A DNA stretch of 64,000 nt from Afipia clevelandensis ATCC 49720 (GCF_000336555.1 NZ_KB375281.1:3261848-3325847); one strand, 5' to 3'. Numbered from the stretch's first letter, positions 25,767 through 35,102 are shown. Made by a program: numbers and translations. The notes: generated from the letters alone by a model not told the origin.

Positions 25767-26501
25767 TCAGAGCCGGCGGGGCGGGCGCGCTGGCCGTGTA
25801 TCGGTGGTTTGTGACACCGGCTCGGCACTGCAACGCGCCGACCGCTTCATCCGTTCCTCGAAGAATCCCTGCGCCGCGGCGGTGGGCAGCACACCCTTCA
25901 GTGTGATCTTGTCGATCATGCAGGCCAAGGTGTGGAAGTTCGGCCGGGCGCCGCTGGATTCGCAGTACCAGCCCTTGAGATAGACGGCGGTGGTCTCGAA
26001 GCGGCTGAGATAGGAGACGCACAGCTTGATCTGGCCATCGGCATTGATCCGGAAACTTGCGGCGCGGACCGGTCCGAACCGGGTCTGCAGATCGTAATAG
26101 GTGGCTGTGCCGATATAGGCCGTGCGCAGCAGCGGCCGCAGGCTGGACATCTCGTATGAGTAATCACGCACCACCGGCGTGTCCGGATTGGACGGCATGT
26201 TGACCACGAGCGTGAAGTCGGTGTCGCGGTCGTGAACCTGGCCGTATTGCAGGATCTCCTGCCAGCCTGCGTTGAAGCGCGCGGAATTCGCGCGTGGTGT
26301 CAGCCGCGCCAGTTCAGGCGCGTTGATCTGGAAAGAGGCCTTGCTGCTCACACTGGAGGGCTGGTCGAAAAAGCTCGTGACCCGCACTACCACGATGCCG
26401 ATCAGCGCGAGGACGATCGTTCCCACGAAATAGAAGGAATAACGTACCGTCTTCCCGGCATAGTTGCCGACAATCGAGAGATGGTTCTGATCGAACGCCA
26501 T
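25767..26501 (-). CDS. Membrane-anchored hypothetical protein, paralog A
   Basis: 244 residues. One transmembrane helix near the N-terminus (about 21-42, YSFYFVGTIVLALIGIVVV); the remainder should be periplasmic. The C-terminal half has a Cys-patterned domain, KLCVSYLSRFETTAVYLKGWYC...C, mirrored in the next gene upstream. AGGAA precedes the ATG. It starts 21 bases after the neighbouring paralog ends, so the two are surely one operon. Function not recognised. The C-terminal tail is basic and disordered (RPARPPRRL). Confidence 0.8.
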   Translation of the reverse strand: MAFDQNHLSIVGNYAGKTVRYSFYFVGTIVLALIGIVVVRVTSFFDQPSSVSSKASFQINAPELARLTPRANSARFNAGWQEILQYGQVHDRDTDFTLVVNMPSNPDTPVVRDYSYEMSSLRPLLRTAYIGTATYYDLQTRFGPVRAASFRINADGQIKLCVSYLSRFETTAVYLKGWYCESSGARPNFHTLACMIDKITLKGVLPTAAAQGFFEERMKRSARCSAEPVSQTTDTRPARPPRRL

Positions 26502-26522
26502 TGCAGTATTCCTGTTACGGTC

Positions 26523-27338
26523 TCAATCGGAGATGAGAGCGCCGCGCAGCGGCGGCGCATCGTTGGATGCAATCCAGTTGTTCGGTGCGATCGGCACGTT
26601 GCAGGTGTCGCGTTTGAGTTCGGCGCGCGCGAACAGTTCGGCCATTTTCGGATCGTTGCCCGCCGAAAGCAGGATCAGCCGGTTCAGGGTGCAGCCGATG
26701 AAGCTGCGCTGGGCGCCGGGCGTATCGGCCTGGCAGGACCACCCGCTGATCCTGACGGCAGGCGATGTGTAGGTTCTGGCGAAGCCGAGGCAGGTCTGCC
26801 TGTCCGGCAGGGCAGCCCCGCTCAAGCGCATCAGGGCGACCGGGCCAAACTTGGTATCGACAAAGCCGGCGGGCTCGATGTCACTGAAGGGCAGTCCCAT
26901 CCGGGCTGCGAGATCCGCGCCGGGCGCGGTGAACGCATCCAGCTCGCCCCCGGGGCGATAGACCTCGATTTCCGCTGTGGGGGCTTCACCGGCGGTGGCG
27001 GCCCAGCGCAGGATGTCCTTGCGGCCACCTTCGGGATGCCGGAGGATTTCATAAGCGTCTGTTCTGTCGGACAAATCCAGCTTGCTGATGGCGAAGGCCG
27101 GATGCGGGCGGCTGGCCGGAACCCAGCCCGGCTGGGTGGGGAGACCGTGATCGCCGGTAGTCGCGGCCACCGGCACCGCCGAGACCAGATCCACCGCGAT
27201 TACAGCCAGCCCGGCGAGGCCGCAGAGATAGGCCAGAATACGCACCGCCACGGCGCTGCATTCGTCGGCAAAGCTGCGCAGGGCCGGATGAATCCCGGAG
27301 GTATTCGGCAAGGGCTGGTCGAGCAGGATCGGGTTCAT
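26523..27338 (-). CDS. Membrane-anchored hypothetical protein, paralog B
   Basis: 271 residues from ATG 27338; an in-frame ATG at 27401 with GGCAGG upstream is the alternative (292 residues). One transmembrane helix at about 31-50. The extracytoplasmic part contains an Asp/Glu/Pro-rich middle section and a C-terminal domain QTCLGFARTYTSPAVRISGWSC...C that matches paralog A in the order C-L/V, F, T/S-x-A-V, G-W-x-C and a later C. Presumably the two form a hetero-complex or respond to the same cue. Function not recognised. Divergent from asd. Confidence 0.78.
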   Translation of the reverse strand: MNPILLDQPLPNTSGIHPALRSFADECSAVAVRILAYLCGLAGLAVIAVDLVSAVPVAATTGDHGLPTQPGWVPASRPHPAFAISKLDLSDRTDAYEILRHPEGGRKDILRWAATAGEAPTAEIEVYRPGGELDAFTAPGADLAARMGLPFSDIEPAGFVDTKFGPVALMRLSGAALPDRQTCLGFARTYTSPAVRISGWSCQADTPGAQRSFIGCTLNRLILLSAGNDPKMAELFARAELKRDTCNVPIAPNNWIASNDAPPLRGALISD

Positions 27339-27537
27339 ATCTGACTCGTCGGACGTTCTGTTCCGCCTTGGAAAACGGGAACGAGCGTCCGCCGTGGTCA
27401 TGACCTGCCACCACTTGACGTCACCTGCCCCCGCAGTTGCTTCTGCGTTGTATTTGGGCCGTTTTTCGCATAGAAGCGCTCCCGCTTCCCTTTCCGCAGG
27501 CTGCGGCGGCGAAGCATTTTTCTTCGGAGAGTCAACG

Positions 27538-28572
27538 ATGGGTTACAAGGTTGCGCTAGTTGGAGCGACCGGCAATGTGGGCCGGGAAATGCTCAACATT
27601 CTGGACGAACGCAGTTTTCCGGCTGACGAGGTGGTGGCCTTGGCCTCCCGCCGCAGCCTCGGCGTCGAAGTGTCCTATGGCGACCGCACCCTGAAATGCA
27701 AAGCGCTCGAACATTACGATTTCAGCGATATCGACATCTGCCTGATGTCGGCTGGCGGAGCCGTGTCCAAGGAATGGTCGCCGAAGATCGCGGCCGCCGG
27801 CGCTGTTGTCATCGACAACTCGTCAACTTGGCGCATGGATCCGGACGTGCCGCTGATCGTACCGGAAGTGAACGCGGATGCCGTCACCGGTTTCCGCAAG
27901 AAGGGCATCATCGCCAACCCGAACTGCTCGACCGCGCAACTCGTCGTTGCGCTGAAGCCGCTGCACGATGCGGCGAAGATCAAGCGCGTCGTCGTCTCGA
28001 CCTATCAGTCGGTGTCGGGCGCCGGCAAGGATGCGATGGACGAACTGTTCTCGCAGACCAAGGCCGTCTACACCAACGACGAGCTCGTCAATAACAAATT
28101 CCCGAAGCGGATCGCCTTCAACGTCATCCCGCAGATCGACGTGTTCATGGAGGACGGGTTCACCAAGGAAGAGTGGAAGATGATGGCGGAGACCAAGAAG
28201 ATTCTTGATCCCAAAATCAAGCTGACCGCGACCTGCGTGCGCGTGCCGGTGTTCGTCGGCCACTCGGAAGCGGTGAACATCGAGTTCGAGAATCCGATTT
28301 CGGCTGACGAGGCACGCAACATCCTGCGCACTGCGCCGGGCTGTCTCGTGATCGACAAGCGCGAGCCGGGCGGCTACGTCACGCCGTACGAATCCGCCGG
28401 CGAGGACGCCACCTACATCAGCCGCATCCGCGAGGACGCGACGGTGGAGAACGGCCTGGTGCTGTGGTGCGTGTCGGACAACCTGCGCAAGGGCGCCGCG
28501 CTGAACGCGGTGCAGATCGCCGAATGCCTCGTTAACCGCAAGCTGCTTCAGCCGAAGCAGAAGGCGGCCTGA
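27538..28572 (+). CDS. asd: Aspartate-semialdehyde dehydrogenase
   Basis: 344 residues. NADP-binding GATGNVGREML (9-19), catalytic C130 in NPNCSTAQ, and the SVSGAGKDAMDEL loop. It makes aspartate-4-semialdehyde, the branch point to lysine/DAP, threonine and methionine. ATG 27538 follows CGGAG at good spacing; the open frame upstream is not coding-like. It stands alone; dapF of the same pathway is at 42.3 kb. Confidence 0.96.
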   Translation: MGYKVALVGATGNVGREMLNILDERSFPADEVVALASRRSLGVEVSYGDRTLKCKALEHYDFSDIDICLMSAGGAVSKEWSPKIAAAGAVVIDNSSTWRMDPDVPLIVPEVNADAVTGFRKKGIIANPNCSTAQLVVALKPLHDAAKIKRVVVSTYQSVSGAGKDAMDELFSQTKAVYTNDELVNNKFPKRIAFNVIPQIDVFMEDGFTKEEWKMMAETKKILDPKIKLTATCVRVPVFVGHSEAVNIEFENPISADEARNILRTAPGCLVIDKREPGGYVTPYESAGEDATYISRIREDATVENGLVLWCVSDNLRKGAALNAVQIAECLVNRKLLQPKQKAA

Positions 28573-28591
28573 TACGGCGGGCCGGTTCGTG

Positions 28592-29173
28592 ATGACCCAA
28601 GAGCCAGATCACCAGCCGGCCCCCGCTTCCTACAAGCCGAATCCCGCGCTCAAACGCGCCGAACTCACCTTTGAAACATTGCTGTTCAACAGCCGCTGGC
28701 TGATGGCGCCGTTCTATCTCGGCCTCGTCATCAGCCTTGTGGTGCTGCTCTACAAGTTTGTTTTGCTGTTGGTGGAGTTCGTGCTCCATGCGCCATCCGC
28801 GAAGGAATCCGACACCATTCTTGGCGTGTTGTCGCTGATCGACGTGTCGCTGACCGGCAATCTCGTTCTGATCGTCGTGTTCTCGGGTTACGAGAATTTC
28901 GTCTCGCGGATTGATCCGCGCGGCCATCCGGACTGGCCGGAATGGATGACCAAGGTCGATTTTGCAGGCCTCAAGCAGAAGCTGCTGGCGTCGATCGTCG
29001 CGATTTCGGCGATCCAGGTGCTGAAAGCCTTCATGAACATCGACGCGACGTTCGATGCGCAGAAGCTGGCCTGGCTGGCCGGCATTCACCTCGTGTTCGT
29101 GGTCTCGACACTGCTGATCGTATGGTCAGACAAGCTCGGCGGTCATGGCAACGACGCCAAGGGCGATCACTAG
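28592..29173 (+). CDS. UPF0114 (YqhA) family membrane protein
   Basis: 193 residues from ATG 28592 (GTG 28589 adjoins it). Four transmembrane segments. The family signature begins E-x-x-L-F-N-S-R-W-L-M-A-P-F-Y-L-G-L, followed by LIDVSLTGNLVLIVVFSGYENFVS, which is highly conserved. The conserved SRIDPRGHPDWPEWM loop is present. No biochemical function is established for the family. It is 19 bases after asd and may be co-transcribed. Confidence 0.9.
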   Translation: MTQEPDHQPAPASYKPNPALKRAELTFETLLFNSRWLMAPFYLGLVISLVVLLYKFVLLLVEFVLHAPSAKESDTILGVLSLIDVSLTGNLVLIVVFSGYENFVSRIDPRGHPDWPEWMTKVDFAGLKQKLLASIVAISAIQVLKAFMNIDATFDAQKLAWLAGIHLVFVVSTLLIVWSDKLGGHGNDAKGDH

Positions 29174-29194
29174 CATCGCCGCCAGCCGCGACAG

Positions 29195-29848
29195 TCAGGA
29201 CGCCAGCGAGCTTTGATAGACGCGGCTGAATTCATTGGTGGTCTGATCCACGATGGAGAGTGAGCCCTCGGCCACGCCGAAATAGGCGCCATGCAGGTGC
29301 AGCTCGCCGCTCTCGACGCGGTTCTTGACGAACGGGAACGTCATCAGGTTTTCGATGCTGCGGAGAATCGCAGCCTTCTCGATCCGGGTCACGAATTGCT
29401 GCATGGTTTCGTGGTCGCGCCGCGCGACGGTTTCGCCCGGCTTGACGAACATCGACATCCATTTACCGATAAAGTCGCCGGGGGACAGCGGCGCGGAGTC
29501 GTCGACAAAGGCGCGGATGCCGCCGCATTGTGCATGCCCCAGCACAACGATGTGTTTGATCTTCAGGACCTGGTTTGCATATTCCAGCGCGGCTGACACA
29601 CCGTGGGCGTTGCCGTCGGGCTGAAACACCGGGACCAGATTGGCGACGTTGCGCACCACGAACAGTTCGCCCGGGCCGGCGTCGAAAATCACTTCCGGCG
29701 AGACGCGGGAATCGCAGCACCCAATCACCATGACTTCGGGGGACTGGCCCTTCTGCGACAGTTCCCGGTAGCGGGATTGTTCGGTCGGCAGGCGCTGGCT
29801 GACAAAGGTCTGATAGCCGGAAAGGAGTTGTTCGGGGAAAGGTGACAT
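29195..29848 (-). CDS. Beta-class carbonic anhydrase
   Basis: 217 residues. Zinc ligands C45 (CCDSRV), H105 and C108 (GHAQCGG), with the D46/R48 dyad. It interconverts CO2 and bicarbonate, probably supplying bicarbonate for carboxylases such as acetyl-CoA carboxylase. Length and motif order are those of plant-type bacterial beta enzymes. It is convergent with the UPF0114 gene, leaving only 21 bases between them. Confidence 0.95.
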   Translation of the reverse strand: MSPFPEQLLSGYQTFVSQRLPTEQSRYRELSQKGQSPEVMVIGCCDSRVSPEVIFDAGPGELFVVRNVANLVPVFQPDGNAHGVSAALEYANQVLKIKHIVVLGHAQCGGIRAFVDDSAPLSPGDFIGKWMSMFVKPGETVARRDHETMQQFVTRIEKAAILRSIENLMTFPFVKNRVESGELHLHGAYFGVAEGSLSIVDQTTNEFSRVYQSSLAS

Positions 29849-29964
29849 GGATAACCTCGCAAGGTGATGGCCGTTGGCTATCGCAGGAAAGGCTTCCGAA
29901 CAAGCCTTTCGGGCGCAGAGGCAAAATGCTACTCAATCTGCTTTCCCCAACGGAAAGCCAAGCC

Positions 29965-30846
29965 ATGATCCGTCCGCGCCGCAGTGTCCTGTTCATGCCG
30001 GGGTCGAACGCACGGGCGCTGGACAAGGCGCGGAACCTGCCCTGCGACGGCGTCATCCTCGACCTCGAAGACTCCGTTGCCCCCGATGCCAAGCCGATGG
30101 CGCGGGACCAGATAGCGCAGGCTGTCGCGGCGGGTGGCTTCGGCAAGCGCGAGATCATCATCCGCGTCAACAATCTGGAGTCGCCCTGGTGGCAGGACGA
30201 TCTGGCCATGGCGGCGGCGGCCAGGCCGGGCGGCATCCTTGTGCCGAAGATTGCACGCCCCGGCGATATCAAGACGCTGGAAGAGCGTCTGCGTGCATTG
30301 AAGGCCGATCCCGGCATCGTGCTGTGGGCGATGATCGAATCCCCGCTTGGCGTGCTCTCGGCGCAGGAAATCGCCGCGACCGCGCGCGAAGGCGACCGCC
30401 GGCTCGGCGGATTCGTGATGGGGCCGAATGACATCGCGCGCGAAACGCGGATGCGCATGCTGCCGGGGCGCACGGCGATGCTGCCGCTGTTCACACATTG
30501 CATCGTCGCCGCGCGGGCGGCGGGGATCGAAATTCTCGATGGTCCCTATAACGACATCGCCGACGTCGCCGGGTTTGCCAAGGAATGCGCGCAGGGCCGC
30601 GACATGGGCTTCGACGGCAAGACGCTGATTCATCCGGGACAGATTGATGCGGCGAACGCGGCCTATACGCCGCCGGCGGACGAGATCGCCCGTGCCCGCA
30701 AGATCATGGGCGTGTTCGATCTTCCGGAAAACGCCAGCAAGGGCGTGGTGCAGCTCGACGGGCAGATGGTCGAGCGGCTGCATGTCGAAATGGCCAAGCG
30801 CACCATTGCGATTGCCGATGCGATTGCGGCGCTGAAGGCGGGATGA
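29965..30846 (+). CDS. CitE-like CoA-ester lyase (HpcH/HpaI family)
   Basis: 293 residues, TIM-barrel aldolase/lyase. The N-terminus RRSVLFMPGSNARALDKA and the metal-binding VILDLEDSVAP are hallmark motifs shared by citrate lyase beta, malyl-CoA lyase and (S)-citramalyl-CoA lyase; a later IESPLGVL motif holds the second metal ligand. The specific CoA ester is not determinable. ATG 29965 has GGAAAG upstream; the frame opens earlier but the residues there are not family-like. It stands alone between carbonic anhydrase and a repeat region. Confidence 0.88.
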   Translation: MIRPRRSVLFMPGSNARALDKARNLPCDGVILDLEDSVAPDAKPMARDQIAQAVAAGGFGKREIIIRVNNLESPWWQDDLAMAAAARPGGILVPKIARPGDIKTLEERLRALKADPGIVLWAMIESPLGVLSAQEIAATAREGDRRLGGFVMGPNDIARETRMRMLPGRTAMLPLFTHCIVAARAAGIEILDGPYNDIADVAGFAKECAQGRDMGFDGKTLIHPGQIDAANAAYTPPADEIARARKIMGVFDLPENASKGVVQLDGQMVERLHVEMAKRTIAIADAIAALKAG

Positions 30847-30877
30847 AGTTAGAAATTTACGCTGGATTTTTCACTCG

Positions 30878-30996
30878 GTCGTCCCCGCGAAGGCGGGGAC
30901 CCATAGCCACCGGCCTTGCCATTTGGTGCGGGGGTCGGCACATCATTCCATAAACTGAATCCAGGGAGTGTGGATCCCCGCCTTCGCGGGGACGAC
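30878..30996. repeat. Pair of inverted palindromic hairpins (REP/BIME-like)
   Basis: GTCGTCCCCGC-GAAG-GCGGGGAC at 30878-30900 and its near-exact inverse at 30973-30996, separated by about 70 bases. Each half also folds alone into a GC stem with a four-base loop. It fills the space between two convergent genes and may terminate both. Confidence 0.8.
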
Positions 30997-31046
30997 ACAG
31001 TCTGGTTGGCAGCGACAGTTTCAAATAGCGAGTAGCGAACGAGCCG

Positions 31047-31652
31047 TTACAGCCACGGACGCTCGGCTTGTTCCTTCGCCTCGAACACGTCGATCGACTT
31101 GCCCTTCTGCATGGTGAGGCCGATGTCGTCGAGGCCGTTCAGCATGCAGTGCTTGCGGAAGGGGTCGATCTCGAACTTGATCGTGCCGCCGTCGGGGCCG
31201 CGGATTTCCTGGCTCTCCAGATCAATGGTCAGCGTGGCGTTGGAGCCGCGGTCGGCGTCGTCGAACAGCTTGTCGAGTTCTTCGTGGCTGACACGGATCG
31301 GCAGAATGCCGTTCTTGAAACAGTTGTTGTAGAAAATGTCGCCGAACGAGGTCGAGATGATGCAGCGGATGCCGAAGTCGCCGAGCGCCCACGGTGCATG
31401 CTCGCGGCTCGAGCCGCAGCCGAAATTGTCACCGGCGACCAGAATCTTGGCCTTGCGATAGGACGGCTTGTTGAGGACGAAATCCGGATTCTCGCTGCCG
31501 TCGTCCTTGTAGCGCTGTTCGGAAAACAGTCCCTTGCCGAGGCCGGTGCGCTTGATGGTCTTGAGATACTGCTTCGGGATGATCATGTCGGTGTCGACAT
31601 TGATGATCTTCAGCGGCGCGGCGACGCCCTCGAGGGTCGTAAACTTGTCCAT
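31047..31652 (-). CDS. leuD: 3-Isopropylmalate dehydratase small subunit
   Basis: 201 residues. Starts [30 protein letters not shown], with the conserved [17 protein letters not shown] loop that contacts substrate in the isomerase. Together with LeuC it isomerises 2- to 3-isopropylmalate. Unlike many bacteria, leuC and leuD are not adjacent: they sit about 1.9 kb apart on the same strand with four small genes between. Confidence 0.97.
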   Translation of the reverse strand: MDKFTTLEGVAAPLKIINVDTDMIIPKQYLKTIKRTGLGKGLFSEQRYKDDGSENPDFVLNKPSYRKAKILVAGDNFGCGSSREHAPWALGDFGIRCIISTSFGDIFYNNCFKNGILPIRVSHEELDKLFDDADRGSNATLTIDLESQEIRGPDGGTIKFEIDPFRKHCMLNGLDDIGLTMQKGKSIDVFEAKEQAERPWL

Positions 31653-31738
31653 GATGTTCCCGTGAACCGGCTACAGTTTGAGGTGTTCTAAATATATCAT
31701 CAGTGCCGTCAAGGCTATGCGCTGAGGGAGGACACATC

Positions 31739-31975
31739 ATGAACGCCATGCGCCGATTGCTGTCCGCGGGGCTGGCTTTGGCGGCCGGTGGCGCGGTTTT
31801 GGCGGCGCCCGGCGAGGCCCGCGCCGGGATGTGGTGCATCCGCGACGTCGGCAGTGACAGGCCGGTCTGCGTGTTTCCCACCGCGCGGGATTGCACGTCG
31901 GCGGCGGTGATCCGTGGCGGCATCTGCGAACGCGAGCCGCTGGCGCCCCGCAAGCCCGAACCCCGTGTCAGGTAA
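31739..31975 (+). CDS. Small secreted Cys protein (DUF3551-like)
   Basis: 78 residues from ATG 31739 after GGGAGGA. Signal peptide of about 29 residues (ARA-G). The mature part has the pattern MWCIRD...PVCVFPTARDCTSA...GGICE, four cysteines in W-C, C-x-F, C and G-x-C positions, resembling DUF3551 proteins that are abundant in Bradyrhizobium. A structural, disulfide-rich envelope role is inferred. Its end overlaps the convergent metallopeptidase gene by eight bases. Confidence 0.72.
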   Translation: MNAMRRLLSAGLALAAGGAVLAAPGEARAGMWCIRDVGSDRPVCVFPTARDCTSAAVIRGGICEREPLAPRKPEPRVR

Positions 31976-32366
31976 CGCTGGCCTCGATGGCCTCCATGTC
32001 GTCGTCGGACAGGCCGAAATGGTGCCCGATCTCATGCACGAGGACATGGGTGATGATGTGGCCCAGCGTCTCGTCGTGCTCGGCCCAGTAGTCGAGGATC
32101 GGGCGCCGGTAGAGCCAGACCATGTTCGGCATCGGCGCGATGTCGCCGCTCGACTGGAACGGCAGGCCGACGCCCTGAAACAGCCCGAGCAGATCGAACT
32201 CGCTTTCCGCCTTCAGTTCCTCAAGCACCTCGTCGGTGGGGAAATCGTCGATCTGGATGATGACGCCTGCGCACAGGTCGCGGAAATGCTTTGGCAGCCG
32301 CGCGAAGGCCTCATGCGCGATGACTTCGATCTCGGCGAGGGTGGGGGATTTCGCGGTGGGCCACAT
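31968..32366 (-). CDS. Metallopeptidase family protein (zincin-like, PF06262 type)
   Basis: 132 residues, cytoplasmic. The zinc motif is HEIGHHFG near residue 111. The family is recognised by an early AHEAFARLPKHF segment, a FPTDEVLEEL middle and the LYRRPILDYW segment before the metal site. Substrates are unknown. The length fits the family. Convergent overlap with the small Cys protein gene. Confidence 0.9.
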   Translation of the reverse strand: MWPTAKSPTLAEIEVIAHEAFARLPKHFRDLCAGVIIQIDDFPTDEVLEELKAESEFDLLGLFQGVGLPFQSSGDIAPMPNMVWLYRRPILDYWAEHDETLGHIITHVLVHEIGHHFGLSDDDMEAIEASVT

Positions 32367-32470
32367 CCGGCCTGTTTAGAGGGCCGGATCGCCTCCGTCG
32401 AGGCGGTTGACGCGCGGGCCTCAATCGGAGACGTTGCCGGTCATCGAGCGACACGACAAACGGACAGCGC

Positions 32471-32797
32471 ATGACGATGCGGGCAGGAGCTTTTACGATT
32501 CTCACGGGCCTTGTTGCGAGCCTGGCCGTTCTGGCTGCGCCGCATGCCGCGCAGGCCGAGTCCGCAAGTCATCAGTCCTCGGGCCAACCGACCACCCGAC
32601 ACGGGCTGACCGCCGAGGAATTCTCCGCGCAAAGCCGCGAGGTGCTTCGCCGCTCCCCGCGCCGGATCCGCATCTATCGCGGCTCGACCTATCCGGGCCC
32701 GAATTCCAAGCGCGTCTGCAACGCGCATTACGAACAGGAATACCGCCCCAGCGGGACGGTGATCGTGCCGCGCATGAACTGCTACTGGAGCGGCTAG
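32471..32797 (+). CDS. Small secreted hypothetical protein
   Basis: 108 residues; ATG 32471, with ATG 32477 a near alternative. Signal peptide of about 29 residues (AQA-E). The mature part is basic, ending VCNAHYEQEYRPSGTVIVPRMNCYWSG with two cysteines likely joined by a disulfide. The RIRIYRGSTYPGP segment resembles RTRVYV of the 25250-25627 product. Function not recognised. Confidence 0.72.
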   Translation: MTMRAGAFTILTGLVASLAVLAAPHAAQAESASHQSSGQPTTRHGLTAEEFSAQSREVLRRSPRRIRIYRGSTYPGPNSKRVCNAHYEQEYRPSGTVIVPRMNCYWSG

Positions 32798-33099
32798 CGG
32801 GCGCACGCCGTGTCATGGTGCGCTTGCGGTCTCCGATTGAGGATCGCGTTCATCAACATGAATATCGGAGGCGCGGGCGGTATTGATTGCCGCAGCCGCG
32901 ATGCCGCGGTTGTGACCGGAATCGGTCCAATCCGCACGTCATGATCTTGCTGCAAATCCTCGGTCATCTTTATTCTGCGCAACGGCTGTGAAGGCCTTGC
33001 TCGTATCGTCTTCGTTAAGGCTAACGACGAACGGGTGAACGGAAGCCCGGGATGCGCGTTATCTTCAACGTGTCGAGCCACGATCGGAGGAGAACTGCA
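32798..33099. other. 302-base intergenic region
   Basis: Upstream region of the Tyr-rich protein gene. A 57-codon minus-strand frame from ATG 32967 to 32794 (MTEDLQQDHDVR...) exists but lacks a ribosome-binding site. No RNA gene or clear promoter boxes were recognised. Confidence 0.45.
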
Positions 33100-33516
33100 A
33101 TGAGAAAGTTTGTGGGAGCCGCGGCGGTCGCTGCCGCTCTTTCATTGGCCGGCTGGATATCGCTTGCGCCCGCGAGCGCAGCGTCGCCCGATGCAACAGT
33201 TTCGCGTGAGGCACGTCCGGCGCACGCCCAGCCGACCGATGTCAGCGCGCGCCGCCGTCACTACCGGCGTTATGGCTATTACCATGGCCCGCGCCATTAC
33301 AGGCGCTACGGCTACTACTATGGGCCTCGCTACTATCGGCCGTATTACCGGCCCTACTATCGTCCTTACCGTCCGTATTACGGCTATGGATACGGCTATC
33401 CCTATTACCGCTCGTACTACCGGCCCGCGTACTACCGGCCCTATCCGTACTATGGATACGGCTATGGCGGTCCGCGCTTCTACGGCCCGGGCTTCAGCTT
33501 TGGTTTCGGCTGGTAA
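33100..33516 (+). CDS. Secreted Tyr/Arg/Pro/Gly-rich repeat protein
   Basis: 138 residues from ATG 33100, which has GGAGGAG upstream. Signal peptide of about 28 residues (ASA-A). From residue 50 the chain is almost entirely Tyr, Arg, Pro and Gly in degenerate units such as RRYGYYHGPRHY and RPYYRPYYRPY, ending GPGFSFGFGW. The aromatic C-terminal end resembles an outer-membrane-directed terminus, but no barrel is visible. Similar proteins recur in Bradyrhizobium; the role is unknown, perhaps envelope cross-linking or polyphenol/metal binding. Confidence 0.78.
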   Translation: MRKFVGAAAVAAALSLAGWISLAPASAASPDATVSREARPAHAQPTDVSARRRHYRRYGYYHGPRHYRRYGYYYGPRYYRPYYRPYYRPYRPYYGYGYGYPYYRSYYRPAYYRPYPYYGYGYGGPRFYGPGFSFGFGW

Positions 33517-33535
33517 CGGTCACACGATTGCAAAA

Positions 33536-33570
33536 ACAAAACAGGCGTTCTTTCGAGCGCCTGTTTTTTG
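33536..33570. terminator. Bidirectional intrinsic terminator
   Basis: AAAACAGGCG (33538-33547) pairs with CGCCTGTTTT (33558-33567) across a ten-base loop, with A- and T-runs on either side. Between convergent genes (Tyr-rich protein and leuC). Confidence 0.85.
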
Positions 33571-33596
33571 TTTGATCGCTATCGAGCGTGTGTCGG

Positions 33597-35009
33597 TCAG
33601 TTCGAGCGCCACTCGCGAATGTCGACAAAGTGTCCGGCAATTGCTGCCGCTGCGGCCATCGCCGGCGACACCAGATGGGTGCGGCCCTTGAAGCCCTGAC
33701 GGCCTTCAAAGTTGCGGTTCGAGGTCGAGGCGCAGCGCTCTTCCGGCGACAGCTTGTCGGGGTTCATCGCAAGGCACATCGAGCAGCCCGGCTCGCGCCA
33801 CTCAAATCCGGCCTTGATGAAAATCTTGTCGAGGCCCTCTGCCTCGGCCTGCTCCTTCACAAGACCCGAACCCGGCACGATCATCGCGTTGACGTTGGCA
33901 TTGACGTGATGACCTGCGACGACCTTCGCAGCGGCGCGCAGGTCCTCGATGCGGCCGTTGGTGCAGGAGCCGATGAAGATGCGGTCGAGCTTGATGTCGG
34001 TGATTTTGGTGCCGGCCTTGAGTCCCATGTAAGCCAGTGCGCGCTCCTTCGACAGGCGCTTGGCTTCGTCCGCGATCTTCTCCGGGTCCGGCACGACGCC
34101 GGTGATGGAGATCACGTCCTCAGGCGAAGTGCCCCAGGTGACGATCGGCGGCAGCTTGGCGGCGTCGAGACGTATCTCGTGATCGAAGTGCGCGCCCTCA
34201 TCGGTGCGCAGCGTGTCCCAGTAACGCATGCCTGAGTCCCATGCCGCACCCGTCGGCGCCATCGGGCGGCCCTTGAGGAATTCATAGGCCTTCTCGTCTG
34301 GCGCGATCAGGCCGGCGCGCGCGCCGCCCTCGATCGACATGTTGCAGACCGTCATGCGGCCTTCCATCGACAGGGAGCGGATTGCATCGCCGGCGTATTC
34401 GAGCACGTAGCCGGTGCCGCCCGCAGTGCCGATCTCGCCGATGATGGCCAGAATGATATCCTTCGCCGTCACGCCGTCCGGCAATTTGCCGTCGACGGTG
34501 GCGCGCATGTTCTTCGCCTTCTTCTGGATCAGCGTTTGCGTCGCGAGCACATGCTCGACCTCGGACGTGCCGATGCCATGCGCCAGCGCGCCGAACGCGC
34601 CGTGCGTCGAGGTGTGGCTGTCGCCGCAAACGATGGTGGTGCCCGGCAGCGTGAAGCCCTGCTCGGGCCCAATCACATGCACAATGCCCTGACGCTTGTC
34701 GTATTCGTTGAAATACTCGACGCCGAACTCACGCGCGTTTTCGGCGAGCGTTGCGATCTGCTCGGCGCTCTCCGGATCAGGATTGGGCTTGGAGCGGTCG
34801 GTGGTCGGCACGTTGTGATCGACGACGGCGAGCGTCTTCTTCGGCGCGCGGACCTTGCGGCCGGAGGTGCGCAGTCCCTCGAAAGCCTGCGGCGAAGTGA
34901 CTTCATGGACAAGATGGCGGTCAATATAGAGCAGGCAGGTGCCGTCGGGTTGCTCGTCCACCAGATGATCGTTCCAGATCTTGTCGTACAGAGTCGTCGC
35001 TTTGGCCAT
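33597..35009 (-). CDS. leuC: 3-Isopropylmalate dehydratase large subunit
   Basis: 470 residues, aconitase family. The [4Fe-4S] ligands are in [10 protein letters not shown] and the GCSMCLAMN segment. Starts [17 protein letters not shown] at ATG 35009, the expected N-terminus; the open frame continues upstream without coding character. It works with LeuD in leucine synthesis. The 5' leader of about 130 bases shares the divergent space with the VOC gene; no leucine-rich leader peptide or T-box is visible. Confidence 0.96.
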   Translation of the reverse strand: MAKATTLYDKIWNDHLVDEQPDGTCLLYIDRHLVHEVTSPQAFEGLRTSGRKVRAPKKTLAVVDHNVPTTDRSKPNPDPESAEQIATLAENAREFGVEYFNEYDKRQGIVHVIGPEQGFTLPGTTIVCGDSHTSTHGAFGALAHGIGTSEVEHVLATQTLIQKKAKNMRATVDGKLPDGVTAKDIILAIIGEIGTAGGTGYVLEYAGDAIRSLSMEGRMTVCNMSIEGGARAGLIAPDEKAYEFLKGRPMAPTGAAWDSGMRYWDTLRTDEGAHFDHEIRLDAAKLPPIVTWGTSPEDVISITGVVPDPEKIADEAKRLSKERALAYMGLKAGTKITDIKLDRIFIGSCTNGRIEDLRAAAKVVAGHHVNANVNAMIVPGSGLVKEQAEAEGLDKIFIKAGFEWREPGCSMCLAMNPDKLSPEERCASTSNRNFEGRQGFKGRTHLVSPAMAAAAAIAGHFVDIREWRSN

Positions 35010-35102
35010 GTTCTTCGTCCGATTTACCTGCCCGGAGGGGTGTTTGGGGCCTTTGGCCACCACAGGCGGCCTTTTTACTCGCTTAACTTTCAAGGGGAAA
35101 GT

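Noticed and set aside
30878-30996. CRISPR-like spacing of two repeats
   Set aside because: Only two units in opposite orientation, each self-complementary, with no cas genes.
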